Shown in pieces: positions 36,326 to 45,770 of a stretch of DNA of 64,000 bases (positions within the stretch are counted from its first letter, which is position 1; each line of letters starts with the position of its first letter). The stretch covers positions 2,046,001 to 2,110,000 of the forward strand of contig NZ_JAUSXV010000001.1 of the NCBI RefSeq assembly GCF_030816295.1, written 5' to 3'. The DNA is from Microbacterium natoriense (lineage in GTDB: Bacteria; Actinomycetota; Actinomycetes; Actinomycetales; Microbacteriaceae). A program made the position numbers and the translations under genes. The notes under the pieces are model-generated. The model saw nothing but the letters and a program-made list of their open reading frames with translations. It ran no database searches and was not told the origin of the DNA.

Positions 36326-37042
36326 GTGGTGAACTGGTTCTGGAATCGCAGCAAGACCCCGCGGCGCACCCTCGCGCTGCGCAGCCGCGGAGAGCAGAGC
36401 GGCGCGACCCGCGTCGACTTCGCAGAGCTCGCCCCCGAGCTGAACCGCTTCCTCGGACAGGCCGCATACCTGCAGCTCGGCTACTTCGAGACGCTCACCC
36501 GTCTGATCCGCGCGACGCCCGAGCTCTCCGAGAAGGAATCGCTCTCGCGAGCGGCCGGCGCCACCCTCACCAAGCACCGCGCGATCGTCGATCTGATCAC
36601 CGCACGCGGCGAAGATCCCACGCAGCTCATGCTGCCTTTCCGCGAGAACCTCGACGCGTTCCGTCGCAAGACGATCGGCGCGCGTCCGCGCGAGACCATG
36701 CTGGCCGTGCACATCACCGCCGGCATGCTCGACGACTTCTATCTCGCGCTCGCCGCGAGCTACGGCGAGACAGGGGAGAAGGTGCGCCGGATCCTCAGCG
36801 AGGACGACGCCCGCCATGAGATCGTCGCGATCATCCAGGAGACGATCGAGAGCGATGAGGAGTGGCGCTCGCTGCTGTCGATGTGGGCCAGACGCCTCGT
36901 CGGCGACACCATCCTCGTGTGCCGCTCGGCGCTGCGCCCCGACGCGCTCGCGGCCGCCGACGACGAGCGCATCGAACCGGTCTACACCGAGCTCATGGGC
37001 GCGCACGCTCGACGTATGGACGCGATGGGGCTCGCCTCTTAG
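36326..37042 (+). CDS. Ferritin-like-fold protein (MiaE-like, Rv3210c-type)
   Basis: A 238-residue helical protein resembling the actinobacterial ferritin-like group sometimes labelled tRNA-hydroxylase (MiaE)-like. Helices carry possible metal ligands: DFAELAPELNRFLGQAAYLQ, ESLSRAAGATLTKHRAIVDLI, ILSEDDARHEIVAIIQETIE. Its place between RhlE and DUF3107 matches Rv3210c. The first two codons are both GTG, so the start may be 36326 or 36329. Activity unproven. Confidence 0.8.
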   Translation: MVNWFWNRSKTPRRTLALRSRGEQSGATRVDFAELAPELNRFLGQAAYLQLGYFETLTRLIRATPELSEKESLSRAAGATLTKHRAIVDLITARGEDPTQLMLPFRENLDAFRRKTIGARPRETMLAVHITAGMLDDFYLALAASYGETGEKVRRILSEDDARHEIVAIIQETIESDEEWRSLLSMWARRLVGDTILVCRSALRPDALAAADDERIEPVYTELMGAHARRMDAMGLAS

Positions 37043-37053
37043 CGCTGCTCGCG

Positions 37054-37341
37054 TCAGATGCCGAGTGCGGCCTTCGCCGCGGCATCCGACCGCCGACGCG
37101 CCGCGACGATCGCGACGGTCGCGAGGGCAGCCACGAGCACCGAACCGAGGACGCTCGCGAGCCACAGCCAGACGCTGTCCTCGCCGACGCCTGCCCACTG
37201 GGAGCCGGTGTAGACGATCGCGGCCAGCGCCGTGGCGATCGCCGGCGTCAGGGCGACGCCGCGCAGCTCACGTCCGCCGATCATGTAGTGGGCGGCGATG
37301 CCGAGCGCGCACGCCCCGATGAGCGCGAGAAGGATGTACAC
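37054..37341 (-). CDS. Small membrane protein, unknown
   Basis: A 95-residue protein with three hydrophobic segments (about residues 1-21, 28-46 and 57-83) and a short basic C terminus. Three bases downstream of the DUF3107 gene on the same strand, so likely co-transcribed. No family recognised. Confidence 0.7.
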   Translation of the reverse strand: MYILLALIGACALGIAAHYMIGGRELRGVALTPAIATALAAIVYTGSQWAGVGEDSVWLWLASVLGSVLVAALATVAIVAARRRSDAAAKAALGI

Positions 37342-37344
37342 GAC

Positions 37345-37569
37345 TCAGGCGACGAAGCCGACGCGGCGGGACTCTTCGGTGCCCAGCTCGATGTAGGCGA
37401 GGTTCGCGGTCGGAACGAGATAGGAGTTTCCCTTGACGTCAGCGAAGTCGAGGTGCGTCGAGCTCTGCTCGAGGGCGGCCGTCACCTTGGTGCGCACCTC
37501 ATCGGCGCTGGCGGAGGTCTCGAAGTTCAGTTCGCGGCCGGTGTTGACGATGCCGATGCGGATTTCCAC
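37345..37569 (-). CDS. DUF3107 protein (TB9.4-like)
   Basis: A 74-residue protein starting MEIRIGIVNTGRELNFET, the conserved DUF3107 family that includes M. tuberculosis Rv3208A/TB9.4, an antigen of unknown function. The segment NSYLVPTANLAYIELG is characteristic. It is divergent from adnA. Confidence 0.92.
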   Translation of the reverse strand: MEIRIGIVNTGRELNFETSASADEVRTKVTAALEQSSTHLDFADVKGNSYLVPTANLAYIELGTEESRRVGFVA

Positions 37570-37712
37570 GCGTGCTCCCTGTGTATGAGGCTACTGACTG
37601 CGCCCAACTCTACCCCGGGCGACCGTCGCCGGATCTGTCCCGGCGCCGGTTACGCCGTGAGCGCACAGAAGGGCGGACGAGGCGGGCCGATCCTGATGTC
37701 CGCGCATCCCAG

Positions 37713-37718
37713 TAGCGT
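37713..37718 (+). promoter_or_regulatory. -10 box TAGCGT of adnA, leaderless type
   Basis: Seven bases before the ATG at 37726; used to choose that start over an ATG 10 codons upstream. Confidence 0.6.
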
Positions 37719-37725
37719 GGAATCC

Positions 37726-40700
37726 ATGACACGGGATGCTGCGCAGGGGGCCGTCGTCGGTGCTGCCGTGACGGCTTCCGGCGTGATCATCGGCGCTCCT
37801 GGTACGGGCAAGACCCGCGCGCTCGTGGACCGCGTGGTGCACCTGCTCGACGAGGAGGGGCTGTCGCCGGAGGAGCTGATCGTGCTGACCCCCAACCGCC
37901 AGGCGGCGACTGCGCTGCGCGATCGCATCGGCGTGCGGATCGGACAGGCCACACCGGGGCCGCTGGCCCGTTCGCTGGGCTCCTTCGCCTTTCAACTCGT
38001 GCGCGGCGCGATGGTGCGGGCCGGTCTCGAGCCACCGGCACTCCTCACCGGCGCCGACCAGGACCGACTGATCGCCGAGCTGCTCGCGGGCGACGCGGAA
38101 GACGAGCAGGTCGCCTGGCCCGAAGCGCTCAGCCCGTCAGTGCGCGCCTCGAAGGGGTTCCGGTCGGAGCTGCGTGCTTTCCTCGCCGAATGCACCGAGC
38201 TCGGCGCGCATCCCGCCGAGCTCAGAGCGGCGGGAGACCCGGTGTGGTCGGCGGTGGCCGACTTCCTGGTCGACTACCGTCGCGTGCTCGACGCCGCGCG
38301 AGCGGCGCACCGCGATGCCGCCGATCTTCTCGCCGAGGCATCCGCGATCCTGCAGAGCGCCGATGCCGCGACCCTGGGGCCTCTGTCGGCCCTCCGGGTC
38401 GTTCTCATCGACGATGCACAGGAGCTCACGCGCGGCGGCGTCGCCATCGTCCAGGCGCTTCGGGAGCGAGGAGTCGCCGTGCTCGCCTTCGGCGACCCCG
38501 ACATCTCCTCGGGCGCGTTCCGCGGTGCGAGCCCCGAGCTGTTCGCCCGGCTCGCCGGCGCGCTCGGCGAGGTGCACGTGCTCGAGAGCCCGCACCGGCA
38601 GGCGCCCGCACTCACTGCGCTCACGCGCACGGTGACGCAGGCGATCGGTGCGTCGGGTCGGGTCGACCATCGCCGCGCGCCGGTGCCCGTGGCCGAATCG
38701 GAGACGGATGCCGCGGTGACCGCTTTCATCGCACCGTCGCCCTACGAGGAGCTCGACCGCATCGCCGGCGTCATGCGCGGGTGGCACCTCACCGACGGAG
38801 TGCCCTGGGACCGCATGGCGGTCATCGCGCACGACACCCGTCAAGTGACGACGCTGGAGGCGGAGCTCGCGGCGCGCGAGATCCCGACCCGCGCCGCCGG
38901 CGTGCAGCGTCCGCTCGGCAGCGAGACCATCGTGCGTGACATCGTGGGCGTCGTTCGCCTGGCGTTGACCCCGGTCGACCAGCGCACCTCGCAAGAGCTC
39001 GAGGAGGCGCTGCGCACCCCGTTCGGCGGGATGGACGCGATCGGCCTGCGGCGCCTGCGCGCCCGGCTGCGACACATCGAGCTCGAGAACGGGGGATCGA
39101 CACCGGCGCGCGAGCTGCTGCGACAGGCCTTCGCCTCGCCCGCGCATTTCGACCTCATCGACGCGGCCGAGTCGCGCACGGCCGCGCGCTTCGCGACGAC
39201 CATCGCCGAGGTCTCGGCGGCGGCCGAGCGCGGAGAGACGATCCACGATCTGCTGTGGCGCGTGTGGGACCAGTCGCGCGCGATCGACGGGAGACGCCTT
39301 CATGTGGCCTGGCGCGAGATGGCGCTGCAGGCCAGCGGTGCGGAGACCGCGCGTGCCCTCGACGCGCTGGTCTCGCTGTTCGACGCGGCGAAGAGGTTCG
39401 TCGAGCGCACGCCCAACGAGAAGCCCGAGATCTTCGTTCGCGACGTCCTCGACAGCGAGGTGCCCGAAGACACCCTGTCGAGTCCCGAACGGCCGGGTCG
39501 GGTCACCCTTCTCACGCCGGCGACAGCGCTCGGGACCGAGTTCGATGCGGTCGTGGTCGCAGGCGTGCAGGACGGCGTCTGGCCGAACGTGCGGCTCCGC
39601 GGGGGGATGCTGCAGACCTGGCGTCTCGCCGATGTCCTCACGGCGGCGCGCGAGGGACTGGCGATCGAGGAGCCGGGGGCGCTCGATCGACGCCGTTCGG
39701 CTCTGCACGACGAACTGCGTCTCTTCGTGCGCGCGGTGTCGCGCGCGCGGCGGCGCCTGCTGGTCACCGCAGTCGACGACGATGACATGACGCCGAGCGC
39801 GTTCTTCGGCTTTCTGCCTCAGCCGGGCCCGCCCGAGATGCACGCCTCCGCCGAGCATCCGCTCACCCTGCGAGGGCTCGTGGCGCGTCACCGTCGTGCG
39901 CTGACGACGTCCTCGTCCGCGTCGGTCAGGGCGGATGGCGCGCAGCAGCTCGCGGTCCTGGCGCGTGAAGGCGTACCGGGCGCCGACCCCGCCGACTGGT
40001 ACGGAGTGCTGCCGCCGTCGACCGACGCCCCGCTCCGCGACCTCGCGGTCGATGGAGCGAGGGTGTCGCCGTCGAAGATGGAGTCTTTCGAGGAGTGCGG
40101 CGTCAACTGGGTGGTCTCTGCCCTCGGCGGAGACACGGTGATGCCGCCGACCGCGGGTATCGGCACGATCGTGCATGAGGCGATGGAGAAGGTTCCGGAC
40201 GGCGACCTGGAGCGTATGCGGGCGATCGTCGACGAGCACTGGCCCGAGCTCGACTTCGAGACCGAGTGGATCGGACGCAAGGAACGGCGCCGCGCGGACC
40301 TGCTGGTCGACCGTCTGCACGCCTACCTCGGCGACGTCCGAGCCGACGGAGGGCGGGCGATCGCGAGCGAGGTGGAGTTCCGCTTCGCGGTCGACGTCGG
40401 CGACGAGCCCGCCGTGCGTGAGGTGGGAGACGACCGAGGCGGTCAGGCGATCATCCACGGATTCATCGACCGTGTCGAGGCGTATCCGGCGGGAGCAGGC
40501 GACCACGGCCACGCGCGGGGGCGCGGGTCGGAGCCCATCACGGCGCAGGCTGAGAACGAGAGGGTGGTCGTCGTCGACCTCAAGACAGGCAAGAACGACC
40601 CGGAATCCGACTCCGGGGTGATCGAACACGCACAGCTGGCCGCCTATCAGGTGGCGGTGCAGCAGGGACTCATCGACGGGGCGGACCCTGCGGCGCTCGC

Positions 40701-40935
40701 CGGAGCGAGGCTCGTCCTCGTGTCGAAGACGCTGGCCAAGAGCGACTACCGGATCGCCCATCAGCACACCCTCGATGACGACGGGCGGACCGCCTTCCTG
40801 CTCCGCGTGGCCGAAGCCGCCCGCGGCATGGCCGCGTCCAGCTTCACGGCCCAGGTCGAGGCGCACTGCGCCGACACCCAGGGGAACCGTGTCAAGCCGT
40901 GCCGCATCCACACGGTACCGGCGGTGAGCGCGTGA
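37726..40935 (+). CDS. adnA: AdnA subunit of the AdnAB helicase-nuclease
   Basis: A 1069-residue UvrD-like motor with a C-terminal RecB-type nuclease, one half of the double-strand-break resecting AdnAB complex. Walker A is GAPGTGKT (residues 23-30). Motor motifs are altered: motif II reads LIDDAQEL instead of DExQD, and motif III GDPDISSGAFRGAS lacks the usual Gln. The nuclease has GTIVHEAMEK (His), HGFIDRVE (Asp), VVVVDLKTGK (Asp, Lys) and AQLAAYQ. AdnB follows in a GTGA overlap. The weakened motor and gene order mark it as AdnA, whose motor is known to be subordinate. Confidence 0.9.
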   Translation: MTRDAAQGAVVGAAVTASGVIIGAPGTGKTRALVDRVVHLLDEEGLSPEELIVLTPNRQAATALRDRIGVRIGQATPGPLARSLGSFAFQLVRGAMVRAGLEPPALLTGADQDRLIAELLAGDAEDEQVAWPEALSPSVRASKGFRSELRAFLAECTELGAHPAELRAAGDPVWSAVADFLVDYRRVLDAARAAHRDAADLLAEASAILQSADAATLGPLSALRVVLIDDAQELTRGGVAIVQALRERGVAVLAFGDPDISSGAFRGASPELFARLAGALGEVHVLESPHRQAPALTALTRTVTQAIGASGRVDHRRAPVPVAESETDAAVTAFIAPSPYEELDRIAGVMRGWHLTDGVPWDRMAVIAHDTRQVTTLEAELAAREIPTRAAGVQRPLGSETIVRDIVGVVRLALTPVDQRTSQELEEALRTPFGGMDAIGLRRLRARLRHIELENGGSTPARELLRQAFASPAHFDLIDAAESRTAARFATTIAEVSAAAERGETIHDLLWRVWDQSRAIDGRRLHVAWREMALQASGAETARALDALVSLFDAAKRFVERTPNEKPEIFVRDVLDSEVPEDTLSSPERPGRVTLLTPATALGTEFDAVVVAGVQDGVWPNVRLRGGMLQTWRLADVLTAAREGLAIEEPGALDRRRSALHDELRLFVRAVSRARRRLLVTAVDDDDMTPSAFFGFLPQPGPPEMHASAEHPLTLRGLVARHRRALTTSSSASVRADGAQQLAVLAREGVPGADPADWYGVLPPSTDAPLRDLAVDGARVSPSKMESFEECGVNWVVSALGGDTVMPPTAGIGTIVHEAMEKVPDGDLERMRAIVDEHWPELDFETEWIGRKERRRADLLVDRLHAYLGDVRADGGRAIASEVEFRFAVDVGDEPAVREVGDDRGGQAIIHGFIDRVEAYPAGAGDHGHARGRGSEPITAQAENERVVVVDLKTGKNDPESDSGVIEHAQLAAYQVAVQQGLIDGADPAALAGARLVLVSKTLAKSDYRIAHQHTLDDDGRTAFLLRVAEAARGMAASSFTAQVEAHCADTQGNRVKPCRIHTVPAVSA

Positions 40936-43900
40936 GCCTTCTGCAGATGACGGAGCCGAGCTGGCCGGGCACACTCGACCTCTCCGCGACCGACGTGGCG
41001 GCCGCGCTCGGACAGCCGTCGCCGACCGCGGCTCAGCAGCGGGTGATCCAGGCGGCTCCCGTTCCCGCTCTCGTGGTCGCCGGAGCCGGCAGCGGCAAGA
41101 CCGAGACCATGTCCGGTCGCGTCGTCTGGCTCGTGGCCAACGGCCACGTGCGGCGAGACGAGATCCTCGGTCTCACCTTCACGCGCAAGGCCGCGGGAGA
41201 GCTCGCTGAGCGCATCGGCGCCCGTCTCGCCGTGATCGACGAGTACGGTCGGCGGGGGCTCCTCCCGTATCTCTCCGAGATCGTCGCCTCTGGAGTGCTG
41301 CGTCGTGTCGATGACGCGGCGTCGGGGCGACAGCGTGAGCTCGTGCGACGGCATGTGCTCGACGAGCTCGCAGATTCCTACGAGACCGGCTGGGATCCGA
41401 CCACGCCGCCCTCGGCCGAGGATCTGATGATCCGACCTCGGGTGTCGACCTACAACGCGTTCGCCGACGGGATCGTGCGCGAGCACGCCGCACGCATCGG
41501 CCGCGACTCCGATGTCGCGATGCTCAGCCAGGCGGCATCGTGGATGCTGGCGCGCGAGGTCGTGCTGCGCAGCGACCTGCCAGAACTCGAGGGGATCGAC
41601 TACACACTCGGCACTGTGATCGATGCGGTGCAGCGGCTGGCGGGCGACGCGCTGGATCATCGGGTCGACCTCGACGAGGCGGAGCGCATCGCGCGTGCGC
41701 AGGCGCTCGCGTTCGAGCCGTACCGGAGCAACGCCGACATCGACAAGGCGACGGCGAATCTGCTGAGTCTGCCCACGCTCGGCACGCTCGTCCGCGAGTA
41801 CATCTCCGAGAAGGCGCGACGCGGAGTGCTGGACTTCGCCGACCAGGTCGGCGGCGCCTACGACATCGTCGAATCATCGCCCGACGTGCGGGACGAGCTG
41901 CGCGAGCAGCACCGTGTGGTCCTCCTCGACGAGTACCAGGACACTTCGGTGATCCAGACCCGGTTCCTCGCCGAGCTGTTCCGCGATTCGGCGGTGATGG
42001 CCGTCGGGGATCCGCATCAGTCGATCTACGGCTGGCGCGGTGCCAGCGCCGACAACCTGTACGCCTTCTCGGGGGCGTTCTCGAGCTCCCGACCCGCGCA
42101 GACGTACAGCCTGATGACGAGCTGGCGCAATGACCGCCGCATCCTCGACATCGCGAACGAGGTGCTGGTGCCGTTGCAGCGCCCCGGTCTCGATGTGCCG
42201 CCGCTGGAAGCGCGTCCGGGTGCAGGCGAGGGCCGTGCGGAGGTCCGCTTCGCGTTCACGGTCGACGACGAGGCCGACGAGGTGGCGGGGTGGTTCGCCG
42301 AGCGTCGCTCAGAGCACGACGCCACTGCGGCCGGACGGCCGCACACGGGCGCGATCCTCTTCCGCTCGAAGAAGCACATGCAGACGTTCGCCGCCGCCCT
42401 GGCCGCCCGCGGCATTCCTCACCGCATCCTCGGACTCGGCGGGCTGCTGTCCACTCCAGAGGTCGTCGACGTCGTGTCGACGCTGCGGGTCGTGCATGAT
42501 CCGACAGCCGGTTCCGCGCTCATCCGTGTGCTCACGGGACCTCGATTCGGCGTCGGCGTCGCCGACATGGCCGCGCTCTACGACCTCGGCCGTCGCCTCT
42601 CCGAGACCGACACCGGCATGGGACCCCTGCCGGAGGAGGTACGCATGCGTCTGCGCTCCTCGCGCGGAGCCGACGAAGCGATCTCGATCGTCGACGCCGT
42701 CGACGTCGTACGCGCCGTGCGTGACGACTACCGCATGCTCGAGGGAATCAGCGCGGAGGGACGCTCGCGCATCAGAGCAGCGGGGGAGATGCTCGAGCGG
42801 CTTCGCCGGGCGTCGTCGCAGCCCATCCCCGAGCTGATCAGATTGATCGAGCTCGAGCTGCGTCTCGACGTCGAGCTCGCCGCGAACGAGACCCGGGGAC
42901 CGGCGCGCGTCGCGGCGACGCAGTTGAGAGCCTTCGCCGACGAAGTGCGCGCGTTCCTGTCGGCCGACGAACGCGGGACCATCGGGAGCCTTCTGGCCTG
43001 GCTCGACAAAGCCGAGAGCACCGATGAGCTGATGCCGCGGCCCGAACCACCCGAGCCGGGAGTGGTGCAGCTGCTGACGATCCACGGCTCCAAGGGGCTG
43101 GAGTGGGATGCGGTAGCCGTCGTGCGCCTCGTCGCGGACGAGCTGCCCAGCCGTCCCACCGACACCTCGGGGTGGTTCGGGTTCGGGGTCGTCCCGTTCG
43201 CCCTGCGCGGAGACCGTGATGCGCTTCCGCGCTTCGCGTGGGATCCGGATGTCGCGGTCGCGGGCGAGACCGATCCGGCCAGGAAGCTGAAGGCGGGAAT
43301 CGCCTCGCTGACGAGCGCGAGCAAGAACGCGCCTGGCGCCCTCACGGTGTTCAAGGCGGCATACCGCGACTATCAGCAGCAGGAGGAACGCCGGCTCGCG
43401 TACGTCGCGGTGACTCGCGCTCGCACGGATCTGCTGCTCTCAGGAGCCCATTGGGCCGGGCAGAAGAAGCCTCGTGTGCCGAGCCCGTACCTGCGCGAGG
43501 CGATGGACGTGCTCGGACTCGACCCGATCGGAGAGATCGACCCCGAGGAGAATCCGTACGACGGCCCCGGTGCCACCCTGGCATGGCCGCTCGACCCGCT
43601 CGGCGCCCGGCGCAGTCGGGTCGAGGCGGCAGCGGATGCCGTTCGCGAGGCGTATCAGCGGGATCCCGAGCCGAGCACCGAGCTCGCGCGCCTGCTGGCC
43701 GAGCGTGCCGCCCGCCTGCGGGGGACGGACGTGCCGCCCCCGACACGCGTCCCTGCGTCGAAGTTCAAGGACTACGTCACCGACTTCGGCGGCACGCTCT
43801 CATCGATCGTGCGGCCGATGCCCGAGCGCCCCTATCGCCAGACGCGGCTCGGCACCCTGTTCCACGCCTGGGTGGAGCAGCGCAGCGAGCAGGTCGGCGT

Positions 43901-44456
43901 AGGCAGCCGGGTGGACGAGGCGCTCTGGGAGATCGACGACGATGAGATGACCGCGGCAGCGGATGTCTCGGCCGCGGACGCCGCCGACCTCGGTACGCTG
44001 CAGGAGATCTTCGAGCGCAGCGAATGGGGCCCGCTCAAGCCGATCGCCGTCGAGATCGAGATCGACTTCGCTCTCGGCGGACAGCCAGTCGCCACGTCGT
44101 CGAGCGAGCGAAGCGAGCCGAAACCCGACGAGGAACCGGCAGGAGTCGGCGAAGTCGGCGCCCACGTCGTGATCTGCAAGCTCGACGCCGTCTACCGGCG
44201 GGAGGATCGCGGGGGGCGGATCGAGATCGTCGACTGGAAGACCGGCAAGGCTCCGCGCACTCCGGCCGAACGCGAGGAGCGGATGCTCCAGCTCGCTCTG
44301 TATCGACTGGCGTATCACCGCCGGTTCGGGGTGCCGCTGGAAGACATAGACGTCGCGCTCTACTACGTGGCCGACGATCTCGTGATCCGCGGAGACCGGA
44401 TCTACTCGGAGTCTGAGCTCTTCCAGCGCTGGAGCGCGGCGCGCGCAGCGCGCTGA
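40932..44456 (+). CDS. adnB: AdnB subunit of the AdnAB helicase-nuclease
   Basis: A 1174-residue lead motor and nuclease. Walker A GAGSGKT is at residues 51-57, motif II is LLDEYQDTS (near 331), motif III GDPHQSIYGWRGAS, and motif VI is in RLAYVAVTRARTDLLLSG. The C-terminal nuclease has GTLFHAWVEQ (His), ICKLDAVYR (Asp), IVDWKTGK (Asp, Lys) and LQLALYR. A low-complexity insert of about 25 residues (about 1051-1077) interrupts the nuclease between its first strands. GTG start at 40932 overlaps the adnA stop. The last 55 bases overlap the convergent kinase-like gene. Confidence 0.93.
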   Translation: MSLLQMTEPSWPGTLDLSATDVAAALGQPSPTAAQQRVIQAAPVPALVVAGAGSGKTETMSGRVVWLVANGHVRRDEILGLTFTRKAAGELAERIGARLAVIDEYGRRGLLPYLSEIVASGVLRRVDDAASGRQRELVRRHVLDELADSYETGWDPTTPPSAEDLMIRPRVSTYNAFADGIVREHAARIGRDSDVAMLSQAASWMLAREVVLRSDLPELEGIDYTLGTVIDAVQRLAGDALDHRVDLDEAERIARAQALAFEPYRSNADIDKATANLLSLPTLGTLVREYISEKARRGVLDFADQVGGAYDIVESSPDVRDELREQHRVVLLDEYQDTSVIQTRFLAELFRDSAVMAVGDPHQSIYGWRGASADNLYAFSGAFSSSRPAQTYSLMTSWRNDRRILDIANEVLVPLQRPGLDVPPLEARPGAGEGRAEVRFAFTVDDEADEVAGWFAERRSEHDATAAGRPHTGAILFRSKKHMQTFAAALAARGIPHRILGLGGLLSTPEVVDVVSTLRVVHDPTAGSALIRVLTGPRFGVGVADMAALYDLGRRLSETDTGMGPLPEEVRMRLRSSRGADEAISIVDAVDVVRAVRDDYRMLEGISAEGRSRIRAAGEMLERLRRASSQPIPELIRLIELELRLDVELAANETRGPARVAATQLRAFADEVRAFLSADERGTIGSLLAWLDKAESTDELMPRPEPPEPGVVQLLTIHGSKGLEWDAVAVVRLVADELPSRPTDTSGWFGFGVVPFALRGDRDALPRFAWDPDVAVAGETDPARKLKAGIASLTSASKNAPGALTVFKAAYRDYQQQEERRLAYVAVTRARTDLLLSGAHWAGQKKPRVPSPYLREAMDVLGLDPIGEIDPEENPYDGPGATLAWPLDPLGARRSRVEAAADAVREAYQRDPEPSTELARLLAERAARLRGTDVPPPTRVPASKFKDYVTDFGGTLSSIVRPMPERPYRQTRLGTLFHAWVEQRSEQVGVGSRVDEALWEIDDDEMTAAADVSAADAADLGTLQEIFERSEWGPLKPIAVEIEIDFALGGQPVATSSSERSEPKPDEEPAGVGEVGAHVVICKLDAVYRREDRGGRIEIVDWKTGKAPRTPAEREERMLQLALYRLAYHRRFGVPLEDIDVALYYVADDLVIRGDRIYSESELFQRWSAARAAR
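44087..44162 (+). repeat. REP-like sequence inside adnB
   Basis: The stretch contains GAGCGAGCGAAGCGAG (44102-44117), which resembles an intergenic repeat I recall from Microbacteriaceae. It is in frame and encodes the Ser/Glu/Pro-rich insert of AdnB. Borders are approximate. Confidence 0.45.
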
Positions 44457-45706
44457 GCCTCGTCTTCGGGCGACGAACTGTCGTCGTCGGCACGCTCGGG
44501 AAGACCCGGGCCCGATCCCGCGTCGCCCGACGTCGTCGACGCCCTCAGGGAGGAGAGGTCTTCGGTGTCGAGACCCGCGACCTCCGCGCGATGCGCGGCG
44601 TCGTCTCTGGCCGGGTCGTCGCGGTCGGCAGCGTCGAGGTCTTCGTCTCGCCAGAGCTCGTTCGGATTGTAGGCGTCCGTCTGCATAGACGTGTCGGCGG
44701 TCGGAACAGCGCCCGCGGGCACGCTGTCCAGCGCATCCATCGCCGAGTCCACGCCTTCGCTGCGTGCTGCGATCACGGTCAGATCGCCAGCGTGAAGACC
44801 GTCGGCGAGAGCCTCGAGCAACGCGGCCGCGTCGTCGACGATGTCGGGGCGGCGCAGAGAGTCGCCGTGTACGAGCCAGCGCGCGAACTCCAACTCGGCG
44901 AGCAGGCGGGCGCGCACGTCGAGCGCCGCGTCGGGCGTGCGCGCCGAGGCCTGCGCGTACGCCGCCTGTACGTCGTCGGCCGCTTCCGGTGCTGCCGAGA
45001 GCCACGCGAGGTCGACAGCCGGGTCGCCGACCGACAGTGCGTGCCAGCCGACGATGCCGGAGACCTGCGGCCCCCGATCGGCATCGTCGGTGAAGAGGAA
45101 CGACGTGGACTGCACCCCACCGAGGGTCACGGCGGACTCGAATCGCCATAGGTCGTCGTCAGCGACGGCCTCGCGCCACCGCACCGTCAGGCGCGCGGGG
45201 ACACGCCCGGTCGATGCGGCCGCGTCCACCACGCGGGCGATCTCATCGCGGCTCTCCTGGGCCGAGCGTGCAGGCAGACCAGCGCCGCGCACGACGGAGG
45301 TCGGCATGGAGTGCACGGCGGCGATGGCCGCGCCCATCGACTCGGCCGCTCCTCGCCCAGCAGGCACATGGGCGGCTTCGATCTGGAATCCCGGCAGCAA
45401 TTCGGTGACGAGAGCACGGCCGTCGCTCACGCGCGTCTCGCCGATGTACTCGGGAACGCGGAAGGGCAGCATCGCGCGCGCGCCGGCGGTCAGCGCGCGC
45501 AGCGCCAGAGCCTCTGCGGCCAGCTCCGTGGCCGCATCATCGTCGTCGGCGACGCGGATCGCGAGCTCGCGTCCGTCGCTCAGCGATGCGACGGCGGAGT
45601 CGAAGCGGCCGTCGCCATCGGCGGTCAGGGCACGCGCGCCCGTCACCTCCGCCCCGGGCAGTGCGGCCGTCACTGCCGCGGCTAGAGTGAAAGGAGAGCG
45701 TCCCAT
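44402..45706 (-). CDS. Aminoglycoside-phosphotransferase-fold protein, probable pseudokinase
   Basis: A 434-residue APH/choline-kinase-like protein. N lobe: VASLSDGRELAIRV and LRALTAGARAMLPFRVPEYIG. C lobe: VGDPAVDLAWLSAAPEA, the conserved post-metal segment. The catalytic loop expected as HGDxxxxN reads LGGVQSTSF, and the metal Asp before VGDPA (IDW/IDF) reads VGW, so catalytic Asp, Asn and metal Asp are all missing. The last 100 residues are acidic and disordered. Start MGRSPFTL at 45706 follows a -10 box. It overlaps adnB by 55 bases. Confidence 0.82.
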   Translation of the reverse strand: MGRSPFTLAAAVTAALPGAEVTGARALTADGDGRFDSAVASLSDGRELAIRVADDDDAATELAAEALALRALTAGARAMLPFRVPEYIGETRVSDGRALVTELLPGFQIEAAHVPAGRGAAESMGAAIAAVHSMPTSVVRGAGLPARSAQESRDEIARVVDAAASTGRVPARLTVRWREAVADDDLWRFESAVTLGGVQSTSFLFTDDADRGPQVSGIVGWHALSVGDPAVDLAWLSAAPEAADDVQAAYAQASARTPDAALDVRARLLAELEFARWLVHGDSLRRPDIVDDAAALLEALADGLHAGDLTVIAARSEGVDSAMDALDSVPAGAVPTADTSMQTDAYNPNELWRDEDLDAADRDDPARDDAAHRAEVAGLDTEDLSSLRASTTSGDAGSGPGLPERADDDSSSPEDEAQRAARAALQRWKSSDSE

Positions 45707-45712
45707 CCCCCC

Positions 45713-45718
45713 AGGGTA
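45713..45718 (-). promoter_or_regulatory. -10 box TACCCT, leaderless type
   Basis: Six bases before the ATG at 45706. Confidence 0.5.
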
Positions 45719-45770
45719 GGTCGGCTCAGGGGCGGTCCTGCCTCCGCCACGCCCGTGAGAGAGGGAGTCG

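Noticed and set aside
38137..40974. 945-codon open frame antisense to adnA
   Set aside because: Arg/His/Asp-rich composition with no family features; produced by high third-position GC in adnA. The same reasoning removes the long antisense frames at 8595-10490, 5132-7030 and 54656-56725.
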